From Allobaculum mucilyticum (GTDB lineage Bacteria > Bacillota_I > Bacilli_A > Erysipelotrichales > Erysipelotrichaceae), in contig NZ_CP078089.1 in the NCBI RefSeq assembly GCF_022701195.1, forward strand, positions 1,550,001-1,614,000: a stretch of 64,000 nucleotides of DNA, written 5' to 3'. Shown here piece after piece: positions 38,488 to 48,077 of this stretch. How positions within the stretch are numbered: the stretch's first letter is position 1; each line of letters opens with the position of its first letter. The translations under genes and the position numbers were made by a program. Under the pieces are notes generated by a model. It made no database searches and was not told the origin of the DNA. It worked only from the letters and a program-made list of their open reading frames with translations.

Positions 38488-39736
38488 AAATACATATGAA
38501 AATTTAAAAGATCAGAAAAAAATCAGATCCGCAATGCGTACAGCTCCCAGATGGACACCTGAGGAGCTCAGCAAACGGTCTGTCATTGTTTTTCTTGCAC
38601 AGTATATTCCGAGCTGGAAGCAGTATGAGGAAGTTTTTGATGAGCTGTTTCGAACAGAAGGCGTTCAGCCGAAAATTGCTTTGATTCCTGACCAGGCAGC
38701 TGACGGGTCCTGGGAATATTCAGATGTGCAGAATAATTTTTATAACGAAATTCAGAATAAGTACGGAGCTGACGTCATTGAGAAAGTGTATACGGACGGA
38801 ACGTTTAAACGTCTTGAAGATGATTCAGTTCGAACTTATTTTTACACCCGCCCGTATAATGCCCGCGTTCCAGAAATCTACAGATCGGAAGTTCTGAAGC
38901 AGGCTGCTCCATTATCCTTCATTTCTTATGGCGCTCTGCTCACCCGACAGGTAGGAAATGTAGTAATTAATACGGACTTCTTTAAAGATCTCTCCTATTA
39001 TTTTGCGGATTGTGAATCAGAGAAGAAAATTGCACAGCAGAAATTTCATAAGCTGATTGATCGCGGCTTTCTTCACATTGACGTAATCAAATACAGAACG
39101 TTCTATCGAATTGAAAAAGAAGTCACATCTGCGAAGAAGGAGAATTCTTCAAAGTTTACAGTCATGTGGACACCGCGATGGACATCGGATAAATCTCTGG
39201 GCGGAAGCAATTTTTTAAATTACATTGATCCGTTTATTTCCTTCGCGAAGAAACATGAATCAGATATTGATTTTATTTTCCGGCCTCATCCTCTGGCCTG
39301 GGACAACTTTATCAGCACAGGAGAACTGTCTGCAGAACGTGCTGCCGAGCTGAAACAGAAAATTCATGAAGCACCGAATATTGAACTTGATGAGAGCGGA
39401 GATTATACCGATTCCTTTAGACGGGCTGATCTTCTTGTCAGCGATATTTCGGGACTTGTTCCAGAATTTGTCTACACCGGCAAACCGCTGATTTTCTGCA
39501 TGAATAATATGGAACTGAATCTGCTCGATGAAATTTCCAGCATGTGTGATCAGTGCTGCTATAAAGAATCCCGTTTAGAAGATATTGGAGAGAGAATCCT
39601 GAACATCCAGGAAGGCAAAGATCCATTAAAGAAACAAAGAGAAGAGTATCTGAATTCGATTTGGAATGATCAATCGCTGTCCATCACAGAAGCGGTTAAT
39701 CGTGCATTGCTTCCAGAGGCTGAACTGAATGTTTAA
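38441..39736 (+). CDS. CDP-glycerol glycerophosphotransferase-like protein (TagB/TagF family)
   Basis: 431 residues of the family that moves polyol phosphate from CDP-polyols to teichoic acid or capsule chains. The C-terminal GT-B half contains MWTPRWTSD, FIFRPHPLAWD (about 279-289, the RPHP motif with catalytic His) and DLLVSDISGLVPEF (about 329-342, the SDxSG motif). The N-terminal half is shorter and less typical than in TagF, and basic near the start (KKFPFVKNTYENLKDQKK), which may mediate membrane contact. A strong AAAAAGGAGG site precedes ATG 38441 inside the FdtA-like gene. The CDP donor may be made by the fusion protein at 44196-45542. Confidence 0.85.
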   Translation: MGKIRKIIAKKFPFVKNTYENLKDQKKIRSAMRTAPRWTPEELSKRSVIVFLAQYIPSWKQYEEVFDELFRTEGVQPKIALIPDQAADGSWEYSDVQNNFYNEIQNKYGADVIEKVYTDGTFKRLEDDSVRTYFYTRPYNARVPEIYRSEVLKQAAPLSFISYGALLTRQVGNVVINTDFFKDLSYYFADCESEKKIAQQKFHKLIDRGFLHIDVIKYRTFYRIEKEVTSAKKENSSKFTVMWTPRWTSDKSLGGSNFLNYIDPFISFAKKHESDIDFIFRPHPLAWDNFISTGELSAERAAELKQKIHEAPNIELDESGDYTDSFRRADLLVSDISGLVPEFVYTGKPLIFCMNNMELNLLDEISSMCDQCCYKESRLEDIGERILNIQEGKDPLKKQREEYLNSIWNDQSLSITEAVNRALLPEAELNV

Positions 39737-41183
39737 GAAGATTCTCAGGAAGTATAAAGAGGTCCCGGTAACTGTCAGATCATCGATCTGGTACACCATC
39801 TGCAGCCTCGTACAGAAATCAATCTCTTTTCTCACAGTCCCTCTGTTCACTTCATTGCTGACAACAGCTGAATACGGAGAATTCAGCATCTACCAGTCAT
39901 GGTTCAGTATCTTAATCATTTTCACGACGCTGACTTTGAATGGCGGAATATTTAACCAGGCGATGATTGAGTTTAAAAACGACCGGCTTGGATATATTTC
40001 ATCCATCCAGGGACTTGTTCTTCTGCTCAACTTGCTTCTCCTGGGCGTTTTTCTGCTTTTCCCAGCTCCGATTGAGACTCTGATTGGTTTGCCGGGGGTA
40101 GTCATCCTGGCGATGATTTTTGAGATGTCTTTTAAAACCTCGATTGATTTCTGGGGAGGCAAAAAAAGATACGAATACAAATATCAGAGCTACGTTATTA
40201 TCACTATTCTGTATTCTCTACTGAGCACGTTGATCAGTCTTGGCTTTGTTTATATTTCCAAAGACAGGGGATTAGCGAGAATTCTGTCTTTTTCAGTTTT
40301 TTCAGGATTATTCGGACTGATCTTCTTTTTCTATAACTGGGCAAAAGGAAAGAAAATCTACTCTAAAAAATACTGGACGTATGCTTTAAAGTATTCCCTT
40401 CCGCTGATTCCTTATTATCTGTCGCAGATGATCTTTAACCAGTCTGACCGGATCATGATTGATAACATGATTGACAAATCTGCAGCGGGTATTTACAGTC
40501 TGGCGGTTAACTTAAGTCTCGTTCTCACATTCGTGCTGAACGCGATTGAGGCTTCCTTTCTTCCCTGGTTTTATCAGAGAATCAATGACGGAAGAATTCA
40601 GGGAATCAGGCAAAGAGTCAATCAGCTTGTGCTGATTGTCATGAGCGGACTTCTTTTCGTTCTGCTCTTAGCGCCAGAGCTGCTTTCAATCATGGCACCG
40701 AACACTTATTCCTCTGGTCTTGATGCAATGCCGCCGGTTATTCTGAGCTTGCTGTTCCTTTTTTATGTTCAGTTTTTTGTAGCGATTCTTTTCTACTACA
40801 AATCGATCCTGTCCTTAGCGATTACCTCGATCATCAGTGCTTCTGTCAATATTCTTCTGAACCTGCTTCTGCTTCCGATGTTCGGATTCGCAGCTGCCGG
40901 ATACACGACGTTAATATCGTTTATCCTGTTTGCCATTGGAACGGCATATTTTGCAAATAAAGCCTGTAAGAAACATCTGGGGTATTCGATTACGAAACTC
41001 TACGATCTGAGAATGTTCATAATCCTGGCACTCCTCATGCTGGCTGTAATGTTCATGATGGTTTTCTTATACAGGTTAACGGTCATTAGATATTTGTTTA
41101 TTGCATTGCTGCTGTTAAGCTGCCTGATTTTTCATAAAAAAATCATTCAGTTCCTAAAAACGGCTTTAAATAAAGGAGAATAA
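39729..41183 (+). CDS. Wzx-type polysaccharide flippase
   Basis: 484 residues with about 14 transmembrane helices, MOP superfamily. The N-terminus (SSIWYTICSLVQKSISFLTVPLF) and the SLPLIPYYLSQMIFNQSDRIMI segment about midway are typical of flippases in Bacillota EPS loci. It moves lipid-linked repeat units across the membrane. It starts inside the last codons of the CDP-glycerol-transferase homologue (8-bp overlap) and is followed after 1 bp by the second GT-C-like gene. No Wzy-type polymerase with certain identity was found in the window. Confidence 0.9.
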   Translation: MFKKILRKYKEVPVTVRSSIWYTICSLVQKSISFLTVPLFTSLLTTAEYGEFSIYQSWFSILIIFTTLTLNGGIFNQAMIEFKNDRLGYISSIQGLVLLLNLLLLGVFLLFPAPIETLIGLPGVVILAMIFEMSFKTSIDFWGGKKRYEYKYQSYVIITILYSLLSTLISLGFVYISKDRGLARILSFSVFSGLFGLIFFFYNWAKGKKIYSKKYWTYALKYSLPLIPYYLSQMIFNQSDRIMIDNMIDKSAAGIYSLAVNLSLVLTFVLNAIEASFLPWFYQRINDGRIQGIRQRVNQLVLIVMSGLLFVLLLAPELLSIMAPNTYSSGLDAMPPVILSLLFLFYVQFFVAILFYYKSILSLAITSIISASVNILLNLLLLPMFGFAAAGYTTLISFILFAIGTAYFANKACKKHLGYSITKLYDLRMFIILALLMLAVMFMMVFLYRLTVIRYLFIALLLLSCLIFHKKIIQFLKTALNKGE

Positions 41184-41184
41184 G

Positions 41185-43023
41185 ATGGAAAAGAGACTAG
41201 CCGATTCGTCCGGCAAATACAGGTATCTATTGATTATCACTCTTGTAGGTGTACTGTTTCTGACCGGTTTATGGAATCTGGGCAAATTCACCCAGTTCTC
41301 AGTCATTGATGATGAATTCGGATATCTTGGAACCGCAGCTTTTCTGGCAGGAAGAGACTGGCGGGCACTGATCAGTACTTCACCATATTATGGTTTTGGA
41401 ATAAGTCTGATTTATTATTTTTTATATCTGATCTTTAATAACTCTGTAATGGTTTATCGATCAGCAATTGTACTGAATGTAGTTTTTGTTTCTCTCAGCT
41501 TTCTGCTGTCTTTGAAAGTGGCAGATCTGCTGTTCAGGATCAAAGGCACAAAAAATGAATGGGTCTGGATCCTGATCTGCTTTTTCATCTGTTTATATCC
41601 CAATACAGTTGTACAGATTCAGTATGCCTGGACAGAAAGCGTACTTTACTTCTGGTTCTGGATGCTGACGTATCTTCTGGTCAGTGCAGTGCAGACTTCT
41701 GGAAAACAGCAGTTATTGTTTATTTCAGTTTTTGCCTTTCTTCTGCCTGTCGGCCTCTGGATTCACCAGAGAACTCTGGGCGTATGTGCGGTCGGAGCCG
41801 TTATCCTGCTTCTCTACTTCTTTAAAGAAAAGAAAGCCAGAAGTATTCTGCTGCCGCTTTTCCTGTTTCTTGCGGGGACAGGGATCTATCTCATAGTAAA
41901 AAAGCAGTTAACAGTCAGTTTCTGGAATTACAATACAGAACTGCAGACTCTTTTTTCTAAGCATCCCGCTCAGCTAGCAACAAATACGAATGACTTTTCC
42001 GGGCAGACTTCGAAACTGCTTTATATCTTTTCTCTTGATGGAATCGTGGATTTATTCCGTTCATGCGTAGGCAAGGCTTTTTATCTGTTCTATGGTTCGG
42101 CTTTCCTGATCCCGATTTCTTTTATTTCCTTTCATCACTTCTTCTTAAAGTATCTGCGTCGCCGCAAGGTCAGAGAGTTCTTCCTGGATTTTGGTCAGAA
42201 CTCAATCATCCTGTTTTTAATCTTCTCTTTGCTGGCGTCTTTCCTTATCTCAGCTGTTTTCATGATTTACGGGGGCCTCAGAGCAGATTTTCTGCTCTAC
42301 GGTCGCTACAGTGATTTCGTGGTCGGTCCGTTCCTTCTCTTTGGACTGGCTTATCTGTACAGAGGACAGATGACGAACTCGAACATGGTCTGGCTGATGC
42401 TGATTGGCCTTCTTCTGGCAAAACTGACTTCTGGCTACCTTGAAAATGGTGAATATGTCACTGTACATACAACGAATATCGTTTCTCTGGCTTATCAGTT
42501 TTCCAGTATGGGAAGAGCTGCTCTGTCTCCTTACGATATAGCCGTAAAGTACAGTATAGTCGTAATGATTGGATACATGGTCTGCAATGTTGTCCGCAGC
42601 AGTCGTTCAGAAAAAATCTATAAATACAGCCTGCTTGTTTTTATCGCTTATCTGGCTGGAATCTATCTGATCCTGTTTAAACCGAATATCGATTTTGAAA
42701 ACAGAAACAGGATTGCCTTGCAGGAACAGTTCAGTTATCAGATGGAAGAGACTGCGGATTATCTGAAAGATACGAATAAAGAAATCGTCTATCTGATTGA
42801 TGATACAGATTCCGAGTCTATTCAGAACTCGATTGGCAGCCGGTCAATCAAGTATTTGCAGTACTGGCTGGATAAAAAACCTGTTCAGTTCTTCTATCTG
42901 TCCGATATCGATGAGTTTGATAAATCAAGACAGATTCTGATCGTACCCGAAGATGCAAAGTTTGATTTGGATCGCCTTTCATTAAAGCCTTTTTATTCAA
43001 ACGATGTGTTCTCTGTCTATTAA
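41185..43023 (+). CDS. Second polytopic GT-C-like membrane protein
   Basis: 612 residues, about 11-12 transmembrane helices, then a soluble C-terminal domain of about 100 residues. The N-terminal loop has VIDDEFGYLGTAAFLAGRDW (about 35-54), an acidic motif in the position of the GT-C catalytic Asp/Glu, followed by SPYYGFGISLIYY. The same layout occurs in the 29428 protein. It could be a GT-C transferase or the repeat-unit polymerase; sequence alone does not decide. AAAGGAG lies 6-8 bp upstream of ATG 41185. Confidence 0.7.
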   Translation: MEKRLADSSGKYRYLLIITLVGVLFLTGLWNLGKFTQFSVIDDEFGYLGTAAFLAGRDWRALISTSPYYGFGISLIYYFLYLIFNNSVMVYRSAIVLNVVFVSLSFLLSLKVADLLFRIKGTKNEWVWILICFFICLYPNTVVQIQYAWTESVLYFWFWMLTYLLVSAVQTSGKQQLLFISVFAFLLPVGLWIHQRTLGVCAVGAVILLLYFFKEKKARSILLPLFLFLAGTGIYLIVKKQLTVSFWNYNTELQTLFSKHPAQLATNTNDFSGQTSKLLYIFSLDGIVDLFRSCVGKAFYLFYGSAFLIPISFISFHHFFLKYLRRRKVREFFLDFGQNSIILFLIFSLLASFLISAVFMIYGGLRADFLLYGRYSDFVVGPFLLFGLAYLYRGQMTNSNMVWLMLIGLLLAKLTSGYLENGEYVTVHTTNIVSLAYQFSSMGRAALSPYDIAVKYSIVVMIGYMVCNVVRSSRSEKIYKYSLLVFIAYLAGIYLILFKPNIDFENRNRIALQEQFSYQMEETADYLKDTNKEIVYLIDDTDSESIQNSIGSRSIKYLQYWLDKKPVQFFYLSDIDEFDKSRQILIVPEDAKFDLDRLSLKPFYSNDVFSVY

Positions 43024-43037
43024 TTCAGGAGGCAAGC

Positions 43038-44096
43038 ATGATTAATTTTACTGTTGGCCCGGTTCAGTCTTTTGAAACGACAAAAGAAATTGGCGGCGAA
43101 AACGTCCCTTATTTCAGAACTCCGGAATTCTCTCAGATTGTTAAAGAGAGTGAGAGTCGGTTTCTCAGACTTCTCCATGCTCCAAGTAATTCCAGAGCTG
43201 TATTTATTACCGGATCGGGATCAGCCGGCATGGAGGCCGCTGTTTCCAACGTCTTAAACAGCCAGGATAAAGTTCTGATCATCAATGGCGGTTCGTTCGG
43301 ACAGCGTTTTGTTGATCTTTGCCGTATTTTTAAGATTCCTTACGAAGAGATTCAGCTTTCTCCAGGGGAAAAGCTGACCGCTGAAAAGCTGCGGCCTTAT
43401 GCCAGCCGTGACTTTACAGCTCTGCTGGTCAATCTTCATGAAACATCAACAGGCGTTTTATATGCCCCAGTGCTTCTTGGCGATTTTGCCAGAGAGAATA
43501 ACCTTCTGCTGATTGTGGATGCGATCAGTGCCTTTATGGTTGACCGGTTTGATATGAGCCAGATGGGTGCAGATGTGGTAATCACTGGATCACAGAAAGC
43601 ACTGGCCTGCCCTCCAGGAGTGGCTTTAATTGCTTTATCTGAACAGGCACAGAAGAGAGTGGCTGAAAATCAGCCGACGACACTCTATTTTGATTTAAAA
43701 GATGCGCTGAAAAATGCAGAACGCGGACAGACTCCGTTTACTCCGGCTGTCAGCGTGATTATTCAGCTGCATGACCGACTCGGAAGAATCCTTGATGAAG
43801 GGGAAGATGCTGAATTTGCTCGCATCGCCCGCCTGGCTGAGAATTTCCGAAAAGGAGTTCAGGATCTCCCGATTCAGTTTCTGGCAGAATCCATGTCCAA
43901 CGGAGTAACCGCCTGCCTTCTGCAGGGCTATTCTGCAAAAAAACTGTTTGAGGACATGAAGAATAAATACGGAATCTGGATCTGCCCGAACGGCGGAGAG
44001 CTGGCAGATAAAGTATTCCGGATCGGTCATATTGGAAATATTACTGAGGAAGAAAATCAGTATCTTATCGAGTGCCTGCACAAAGAGCTTGCTTAA
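43038..44096 (+). CDS. Class V aminotransferase (alanine/serine-glyoxylate or aminoethylphosphonate type)
   Basis: A PLP enzyme of 352 residues with FTVGPVQ at the start, FITGSGSAGMEAA (57-69), the Asp of LLLIVDAISAF (157-167) and the PLP Lys187 in ITGSQKALACPPG. The family transfers amino groups between Ala, Ser, glyoxylate, pyruvate or phosphono-aldehydes. Inside a polysaccharide operon, 100 bp before a CTP-type nucleotidyltransferase fusion, it more likely makes an amine for a surface substituent, for example an aminated C2 or C3 phospho-polyol. No phosphonate genes (PepM, Ppd) are visible. A good site AGGAGG precedes ATG 43038. Confidence 0.8.
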   Translation: MINFTVGPVQSFETTKEIGGENVPYFRTPEFSQIVKESESRFLRLLHAPSNSRAVFITGSGSAGMEAAVSNVLNSQDKVLIINGGSFGQRFVDLCRIFKIPYEEIQLSPGEKLTAEKLRPYASRDFTALLVNLHETSTGVLYAPVLLGDFARENNLLLIVDAISAFMVDRFDMSQMGADVVITGSQKALACPPGVALIALSEQAQKRVAENQPTTLYFDLKDALKNAERGQTPFTPAVSVIIQLHDRLGRILDEGEDAEFARIARLAENFRKGVQDLPIQFLAESMSNGVTACLLQGYSAKKLFEDMKNKYGIWICPNGGELADKVFRIGHIGNITEEENQYLIECLHKELA

Positions 44097-44195
44097 CAGG
44101 AAGAAAAAACAAGCAGTATTCGAATAGAAAACGATCAGTCAGTCTGGTTCAGATATCCAATAAGGCATGATCCGACTGAAGCTGGAGGTGCTCGC

Positions 44196-45542
44196 ATGAA
44201 AAAAGTTATTACCTATGGAACATATGATCTGCTTCATGAAGGGCACATCCATCTGCTTGAACGTGCCAAAAAGCTTGGCGATTATCTGATTGTCGGAGTC
44301 ACATCCGATGACTTTGACCGTCGGCGCGGAAAGATTAATGTCAGACAGCCGCTGATTGAGAGAATTGAAGCCGTTAAGAATACCGGTCTGGCTGATGAGA
44401 TCATTATCGAAGAATATGAAGGGCAGAAAATTGATGACATTCGAAACTACAATGTCGATATTTTTGCCATTGGTTCTGACTGGACGAATAAATTTGATTA
44501 TCTGAATGAGTACTGCACGGTTGTCTATCTTCCGAGAACTGAGGGTATTTCCAGTACCCAGTTACGCTCAAAGGAAGGCGGAATCCAGCTGGGCTTTATT
44601 TCAGAAGATGCTTTTGTGAATAAAGTGATCCGGGAAACTGCCTATGTTAACAGCATTCAGGTTTCCGGATTTTATGGAGATCCGTCAGTATTAGAGGCGG
44701 ACCTGAAAGATAAAATCCAGATTTTCGAAGATAAGCAGGATCTGATTGATCAGAGCAATGCCCTGTATATTTATGAACAGCCTAAGCAGCAGGTGAAAAG
44801 CGTCGCTCAGGCATTAGAGTCGAAGCGTCATGTACTGGCTGAAGCACCTCTTTGCCTGTCGGTGGAGACAGCGCATGATCTGTTTAACAAAGCTGAAGAA
44901 AACCATGTACAGCTCGTTCTTGGACTCCGGACGCCGTACTGCACGGCTTATAACCGTCTTCTTTTAATGGTCAAGAGCGGCGTGATCGGAAAGCCGGTCC
45001 AGATACAGTCGGTATGTACCTCGATGAAAGACTACGAATCAATCTGTGAAGGAAAAATCGAACACGTCTGGAGCTCTGCTTCTGGATGGGCTCCAACCGC
45101 TCTTCTCCCGATTCTTCAGATTTTCGGTCCTGAATATGTTTCATCTTCAATCGTTGTCAAAAAACTGGCGTCATCGTCGTCCCGTCCGTTTGATCTGTTT
45201 ACCAACATTCATCTGACCTATCCGGATGGTGTAGCGGACTGTACGGTTGGTGTCGGTTATCGCGGGGATAACTCTCTGACAATTATCGGAGACCGCGGAT
45301 ATATTTTTGTCCCATCTCCGTGGTGGAAAACGGACTATTTTGAGATCCGGTACGAAGACAGCAACGAGAACAAAAGATACTATTACCAGCTGGATGGCGA
45401 AGGCATTCGAAATGAGCTCGTCGAGTTTAAAAGAATAGTCAACGGAGATATCACGATTCAGAGAGTCTCCAAAGACGTTGTTTTTACGATGACCAGTCTG
45501 CTGGAAAAAATTAAAGAGGGTAATTATGTCACAATTCAATAA
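44196..45542 (+). CDS. TagD-like cytidylyltransferase fused to Gfo/Idh/MocA-like domain
   Basis: 448 residues in two parts. Residues 1-125 are a glycerol-3-phosphate cytidylyltransferase-type domain: [13 protein letters not shown] (HxGH at 14-17), [11 protein letters not shown] and the CTP motif RTEGISST (114-121). Residues about 150-448 resemble Gfo/Idh/MocA oxidoreductases ([20 protein letters not shown], then [15 protein letters not shown]). Two normal features are missing: the Rossmann glycine motif (here SGFYGDP) and the Lys of the EKP motif (here EAP, 216-218). The second domain may therefore bind but not catalyse, or use other residues. TGGAGGTG precedes ATG 44196. A CDP-activated polyol or amino-polyol is the likely product (inference). 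Confidence 0.85.
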   Translation: MKKVITYGTYDLLHEGHIHLLERAKKLGDYLIVGVTSDDFDRRRGKINVRQPLIERIEAVKNTGLADEIIIEEYEGQKIDDIRNYNVDIFAIGSDWTNKFDYLNEYCTVVYLPRTEGISSTQLRSKEGGIQLGFISEDAFVNKVIRETAYVNSIQVSGFYGDPSVLEADLKDKIQIFEDKQDLIDQSNALYIYEQPKQQVKSVAQALESKRHVLAEAPLCLSVETAHDLFNKAEENHVQLVLGLRTPYCTAYNRLLLMVKSGVIGKPVQIQSVCTSMKDYESICEGKIEHVWSSASGWAPTALLPILQIFGPEYVSSSIVVKKLASSSSRPFDLFTNIHLTYPDGVADCTVGVGYRGDNSLTIIGDRGYIFVPSPWWKTDYFEIRYEDSNENKRYYYQLDGEGIRNELVEFKRIVNGDITIQRVSKDVVFTMTSLLEKIKEGNYVTIQ

Positions 45543-46653
45543 TGCTGAAACGATTCCGTTTGTCTCTCTTTCCCCGATGCATGATGAAATGCGCGATGAG
45601 ATTGATGAAGCGATCAAGGATGTCATCGATGCTGAATACTATATCGGCGGAAAGTGGAATAAGACGTTCTGCAAAGCATTCGCAGATTATCTGGGAACAG
45701 ATTATGCAATTGGCGTAGGCAACGGTCTCGATGCGCTTCTGCTTTCCTTAAAAGCAGCGGGAATCGGTCAGGGTGACGAGGTTATCCTGCCGGCAAACAC
45801 CTTTATTGCCACTGCGCTGGCAGTCTCCTATGCAGGGGCCACTCCGGTTCTGGTTGACCCGATTCTTGATACCTACAACATTGATCCGGATCAGATCGAA
45901 GATAAGATTACGGATAAAACGAAAGCGATTATGCCTGTTCATCTTTATGGTCAGCCAGCTCAGATGGATCAGATCATGGATATCGCTTCCCGGCACAATC
46001 TGGTTGTGATCGAAGATACCGCTCAGGCACATGGTGCCGAGTATAAAGGTAAAAAAGCCGGTACCTTTGGAGATTTCGGCGGATTCAGTTTCTATCCGGG
46101 AAAGAACCTCGGTGCTCTTGGCGATGGCGGAGCTGTAGTAACCAGAGATCCGGAAGCCGCAAAAAAGGTAGCTGCTTTGGGCAACTATGGTTCTTTGCAG
46201 AAGTATCACCATATTTATCTTGGAAACAATTCGCGTCTGGATGAAATGCAGGCTGCTGTACTGACAAAGAAGCTTGCCCATCTTGATCAGTGGAATGAGG
46301 ATCGCAAAAGAATTGCCTCCCGTTATCTGAACGAAATTAAAAATCCGGCGATCATTCTGCCGCGCGTTATTGAAGATGCAGATCCTGTCTGGCATGTCTT
46401 TGCCATTCGTACAGAACACAGAGATCAGCTCAAAGCGTATCTGGAAGAAAAAGGCATTATGACCAATGAGCATTATCCTGTTCCCGTACATCTGCAGGAA
46501 TGCTATAAAGACCTGGGCTATAAGGAAGGGGATTTCCCGAATGCAGAGGAAATTTCCAGAACGCAGCTGAGTCTTCCGATGTACTACGGTATGACGGATG
46601 ACCAGATCAGCCGGGTCATCGAGGCGCTGAATGAGTTTGAAAATGAAGCTTAG
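45526..46653 (+). CDS. DegT/DnrJ/EryC1 sugar aminotransferase (FdtB/QdtB-like)
   Basis: A PLP-dependent sugar aminotransferase of 375 residues, probably aminating the 3-keto sugar made by the FdtA-like isomerase to a dTDP-3-amino-3,6-dideoxyhexose. The N-terminal [27 protein letters not shown] (63-77), [15 protein letters not shown] (161-175) and PLP Lys193 in [14 protein letters not shown] are diagnostic. [14 protein letters not shown] near the end fits the QdtB/FdtB group. It overlaps the fusion gene by 17 bp and the GNAT gene by 23 bp, a tightly coupled set. Confidence 0.92.
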   Translation: MSQFNNAETIPFVSLSPMHDEMRDEIDEAIKDVIDAEYYIGGKWNKTFCKAFADYLGTDYAIGVGNGLDALLLSLKAAGIGQGDEVILPANTFIATALAVSYAGATPVLVDPILDTYNIDPDQIEDKITDKTKAIMPVHLYGQPAQMDQIMDIASRHNLVVIEDTAQAHGAEYKGKKAGTFGDFGGFSFYPGKNLGALGDGGAVVTRDPEAAKKVAALGNYGSLQKYHHIYLGNNSRLDEMQAAVLTKKLAHLDQWNEDRKRIASRYLNEIKNPAIILPRVIEDADPVWHVFAIRTEHRDQLKAYLEEKGIMTNEHYPVPVHLQECYKDLGYKEGDFPNAEEISRTQLSLPMYYGMTDDQISRVIEALNEFENEA

Positions 46654-47143
46654 AAAACTTGAAAAGCAGGATGCCAGGCGGATGCTGGAATGGATGCACA
46701 ATCCGCAGACAACAGAGCATCTGAAAGCGAATTTTGCTGCTAAAAAACTTGAGGACTGTCTGGCATTCATCGAAACAGCACAGACGGATCCAGAGAATCT
46801 TCATCTGGCTGTCAGCGATGAAGAGGGAAAATATCTTGGTACAGTTTCTCTGAAGGATATCAACCGTCAGCAGAAAACGGCTGAGTTTGCGATTACCATG
46901 CATCCCGATGCCTGCGGAACCGGCGCTTCCCAGTGGGGAATGCGTGAAATACTCAGATATGGTCTGCAGACAGAAGGTCTTGAGACCATTTACTGGTGTG
47001 TCAGTCCGGAAAATAAGAGAGCAGTTGCTTTCTATGACCATTCCGGTTATGAGAGAACGAAAGAAGTTCCTTCCCGCTTTCTCAACCATTACGCAGATGG
47101 ACAGCCTTATATCTGGTACCGGTATCCAGCTGCTCGCGCGTAA
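46631..47143 (+). CDS. GNAT-family N-acetyltransferase
   Basis: 170 residues with a GNAT fold. It starts with [16 protein letters not shown], has the beta-4 strand [29 protein letters not shown] (acetyl-CoA loop GTGASQ) and the [20 protein letters not shown] ending. The likely role is N-acetylation of the 3-amino sugar, giving Fuc3NAc or Qui3NAc. The known FdtC and QdtC are hexapeptide proteins, so a GNAT here would be a substitution. The only hexapeptide enzyme in the locus is at 35339-35956. An alternative ATG at 46643 is possible. Confidence 0.82.
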   Translation: MSLKMKLRKLEKQDARRMLEWMHNPQTTEHLKANFAAKKLEDCLAFIETAQTDPENLHLAVSDEEGKYLGTVSLKDINRQQKTAEFAITMHPDACGTGASQWGMREILRYGLQTEGLETIYWCVSPENKRAVAFYDHSGYERTKEVPSRFLNHYADGQPYIWYRYPAARA

Positions 47144-47203
47144 GCAATTGTTCCGAACACAATAAACCCGACCGGCAGAAGTCAGAAGGTACAGGAGGCG
47201 GAC

Positions 47204-47911
47204 ATGAAGATTAAAGCGGCCTTTTTCGATATAGATGGGACTTTGCTGTCTCATAAACTGAAGGCAGTCCCGCAAAGCGCTCTCGATGCGATCGAACAGA
47301 TGCAGAAGAGGGGAATTCTCTGTGTTGCGGCAACGGGGCGTTCCATCATGGAATTCAACAGGCTGCCGACTAAAGGCATTCAGATGGACGGCTACATTAC
47401 GCTCAATGGGCAGCTCGTTCTCGATCGCCATCAGGAAACCCTGAGCGCTCATCCGCTTGAAGGTTCCGCCAGAGATCATCTGCTGAAACTTTTCAATGAG
47501 AAAATGATTCCGATCCTGCTGATTGAAAAAGACCGCCTGTATATCAATGAAATCGATGAGCAGGTTAAAATTGCCACGCTGGCTGTTTCTACTCCGCTCC
47601 CGCCCATCGATTCCTGGTCCGGCAACCCTGTCTATTCGGCGATCGGCTACATTCCAAAAGAAAAAGAAGAAGCACTTCATGCACTTCTCCCGGAATTTAC
47701 GATTACGCGCTGGTGCGATCAGGCTGTGGATCTGCTTCGAAAAGGCGGCAGCAAGCAGGCTGGAATCGAAGAATTTTTAAAGCTCCATCATATTCGTCCC
47801 GAAGAAACCATCGCGTTTGGCGATGGGGAAAACGATCTCGAAATGATCCGGCATGCCGGAATTGGCGTAGCCATGGGCAATGCCAAAGACATCTCACTTC
47901 GGCCTGATTGA
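47204..47911 (+). CDS. Cof-type HAD hydrolase with damaged C-terminus
   Basis: A HAD phosphatase of the Cof/YidA group: DIDGTLLS (9-16) with the nucleophile Asp, AATGRS, a C2-type cap, KGGSKQAGIEEFL with the conserved Lys and FGDGENDLEMI. It stops after GVAMGNAKD-ISLRPD at 235 residues. Family members continue for about 30 residues more. Shifting one base after GNAKD gives TSHFGLID and a stop, which looks like the true family ending. About 20 codons thus appear deleted near 47890 with a change of frame. Catalytic motifs are intact, so activity may remain. AGGAGG precedes ATG 47204; it may be cotranscribed with the polysaccharide genes. Confidence 0.85.
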   Translation: MKIKAAFFDIDGTLLSHKLKAVPQSALDAIEQMQKRGILCVAATGRSIMEFNRLPTKGIQMDGYITLNGQLVLDRHQETLSAHPLEGSARDHLLKLFNEKMIPILLIEKDRLYINEIDEQVKIATLAVSTPLPPIDSWSGNPVYSAIGYIPKEKEEALHALLPEFTITRWCDQAVDLLRKGGSKQAGIEEFLKLHHIRPEETIAFGDGENDLEMIRHAGIGVAMGNAKDISLRPD

Positions 47912-47930
47912 CTGAAACTATTTGCTGATA

Positions 47931-47978
47931 ACTTCCGCAATTCAGGAACTCATAATCCTGAAATTGCGGAAGTTTTTT
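47931..47978 (+). terminator. Terminator of the polysaccharide operon, T-tract used as ISL3 target
   Basis: ACTTCCGCAATTCAGGA (47931-47947) pairs with 47956-47973 with one bulge, then T residues. The last 8 bp, AGTTTTTT (47971-47978), are the left target duplication of ISL3 copy 2. Confidence 0.93.
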
Positions 47979-48077
47979 GGCGCTCTAAATTTTGTTGAGG
48001 TTTTGATACCTGCGAGCTTTTCAAAAGCTTGAGGTTTCAAAACCTCATTTTTGTTTAAAGGGGAACCTGGACTGTCA

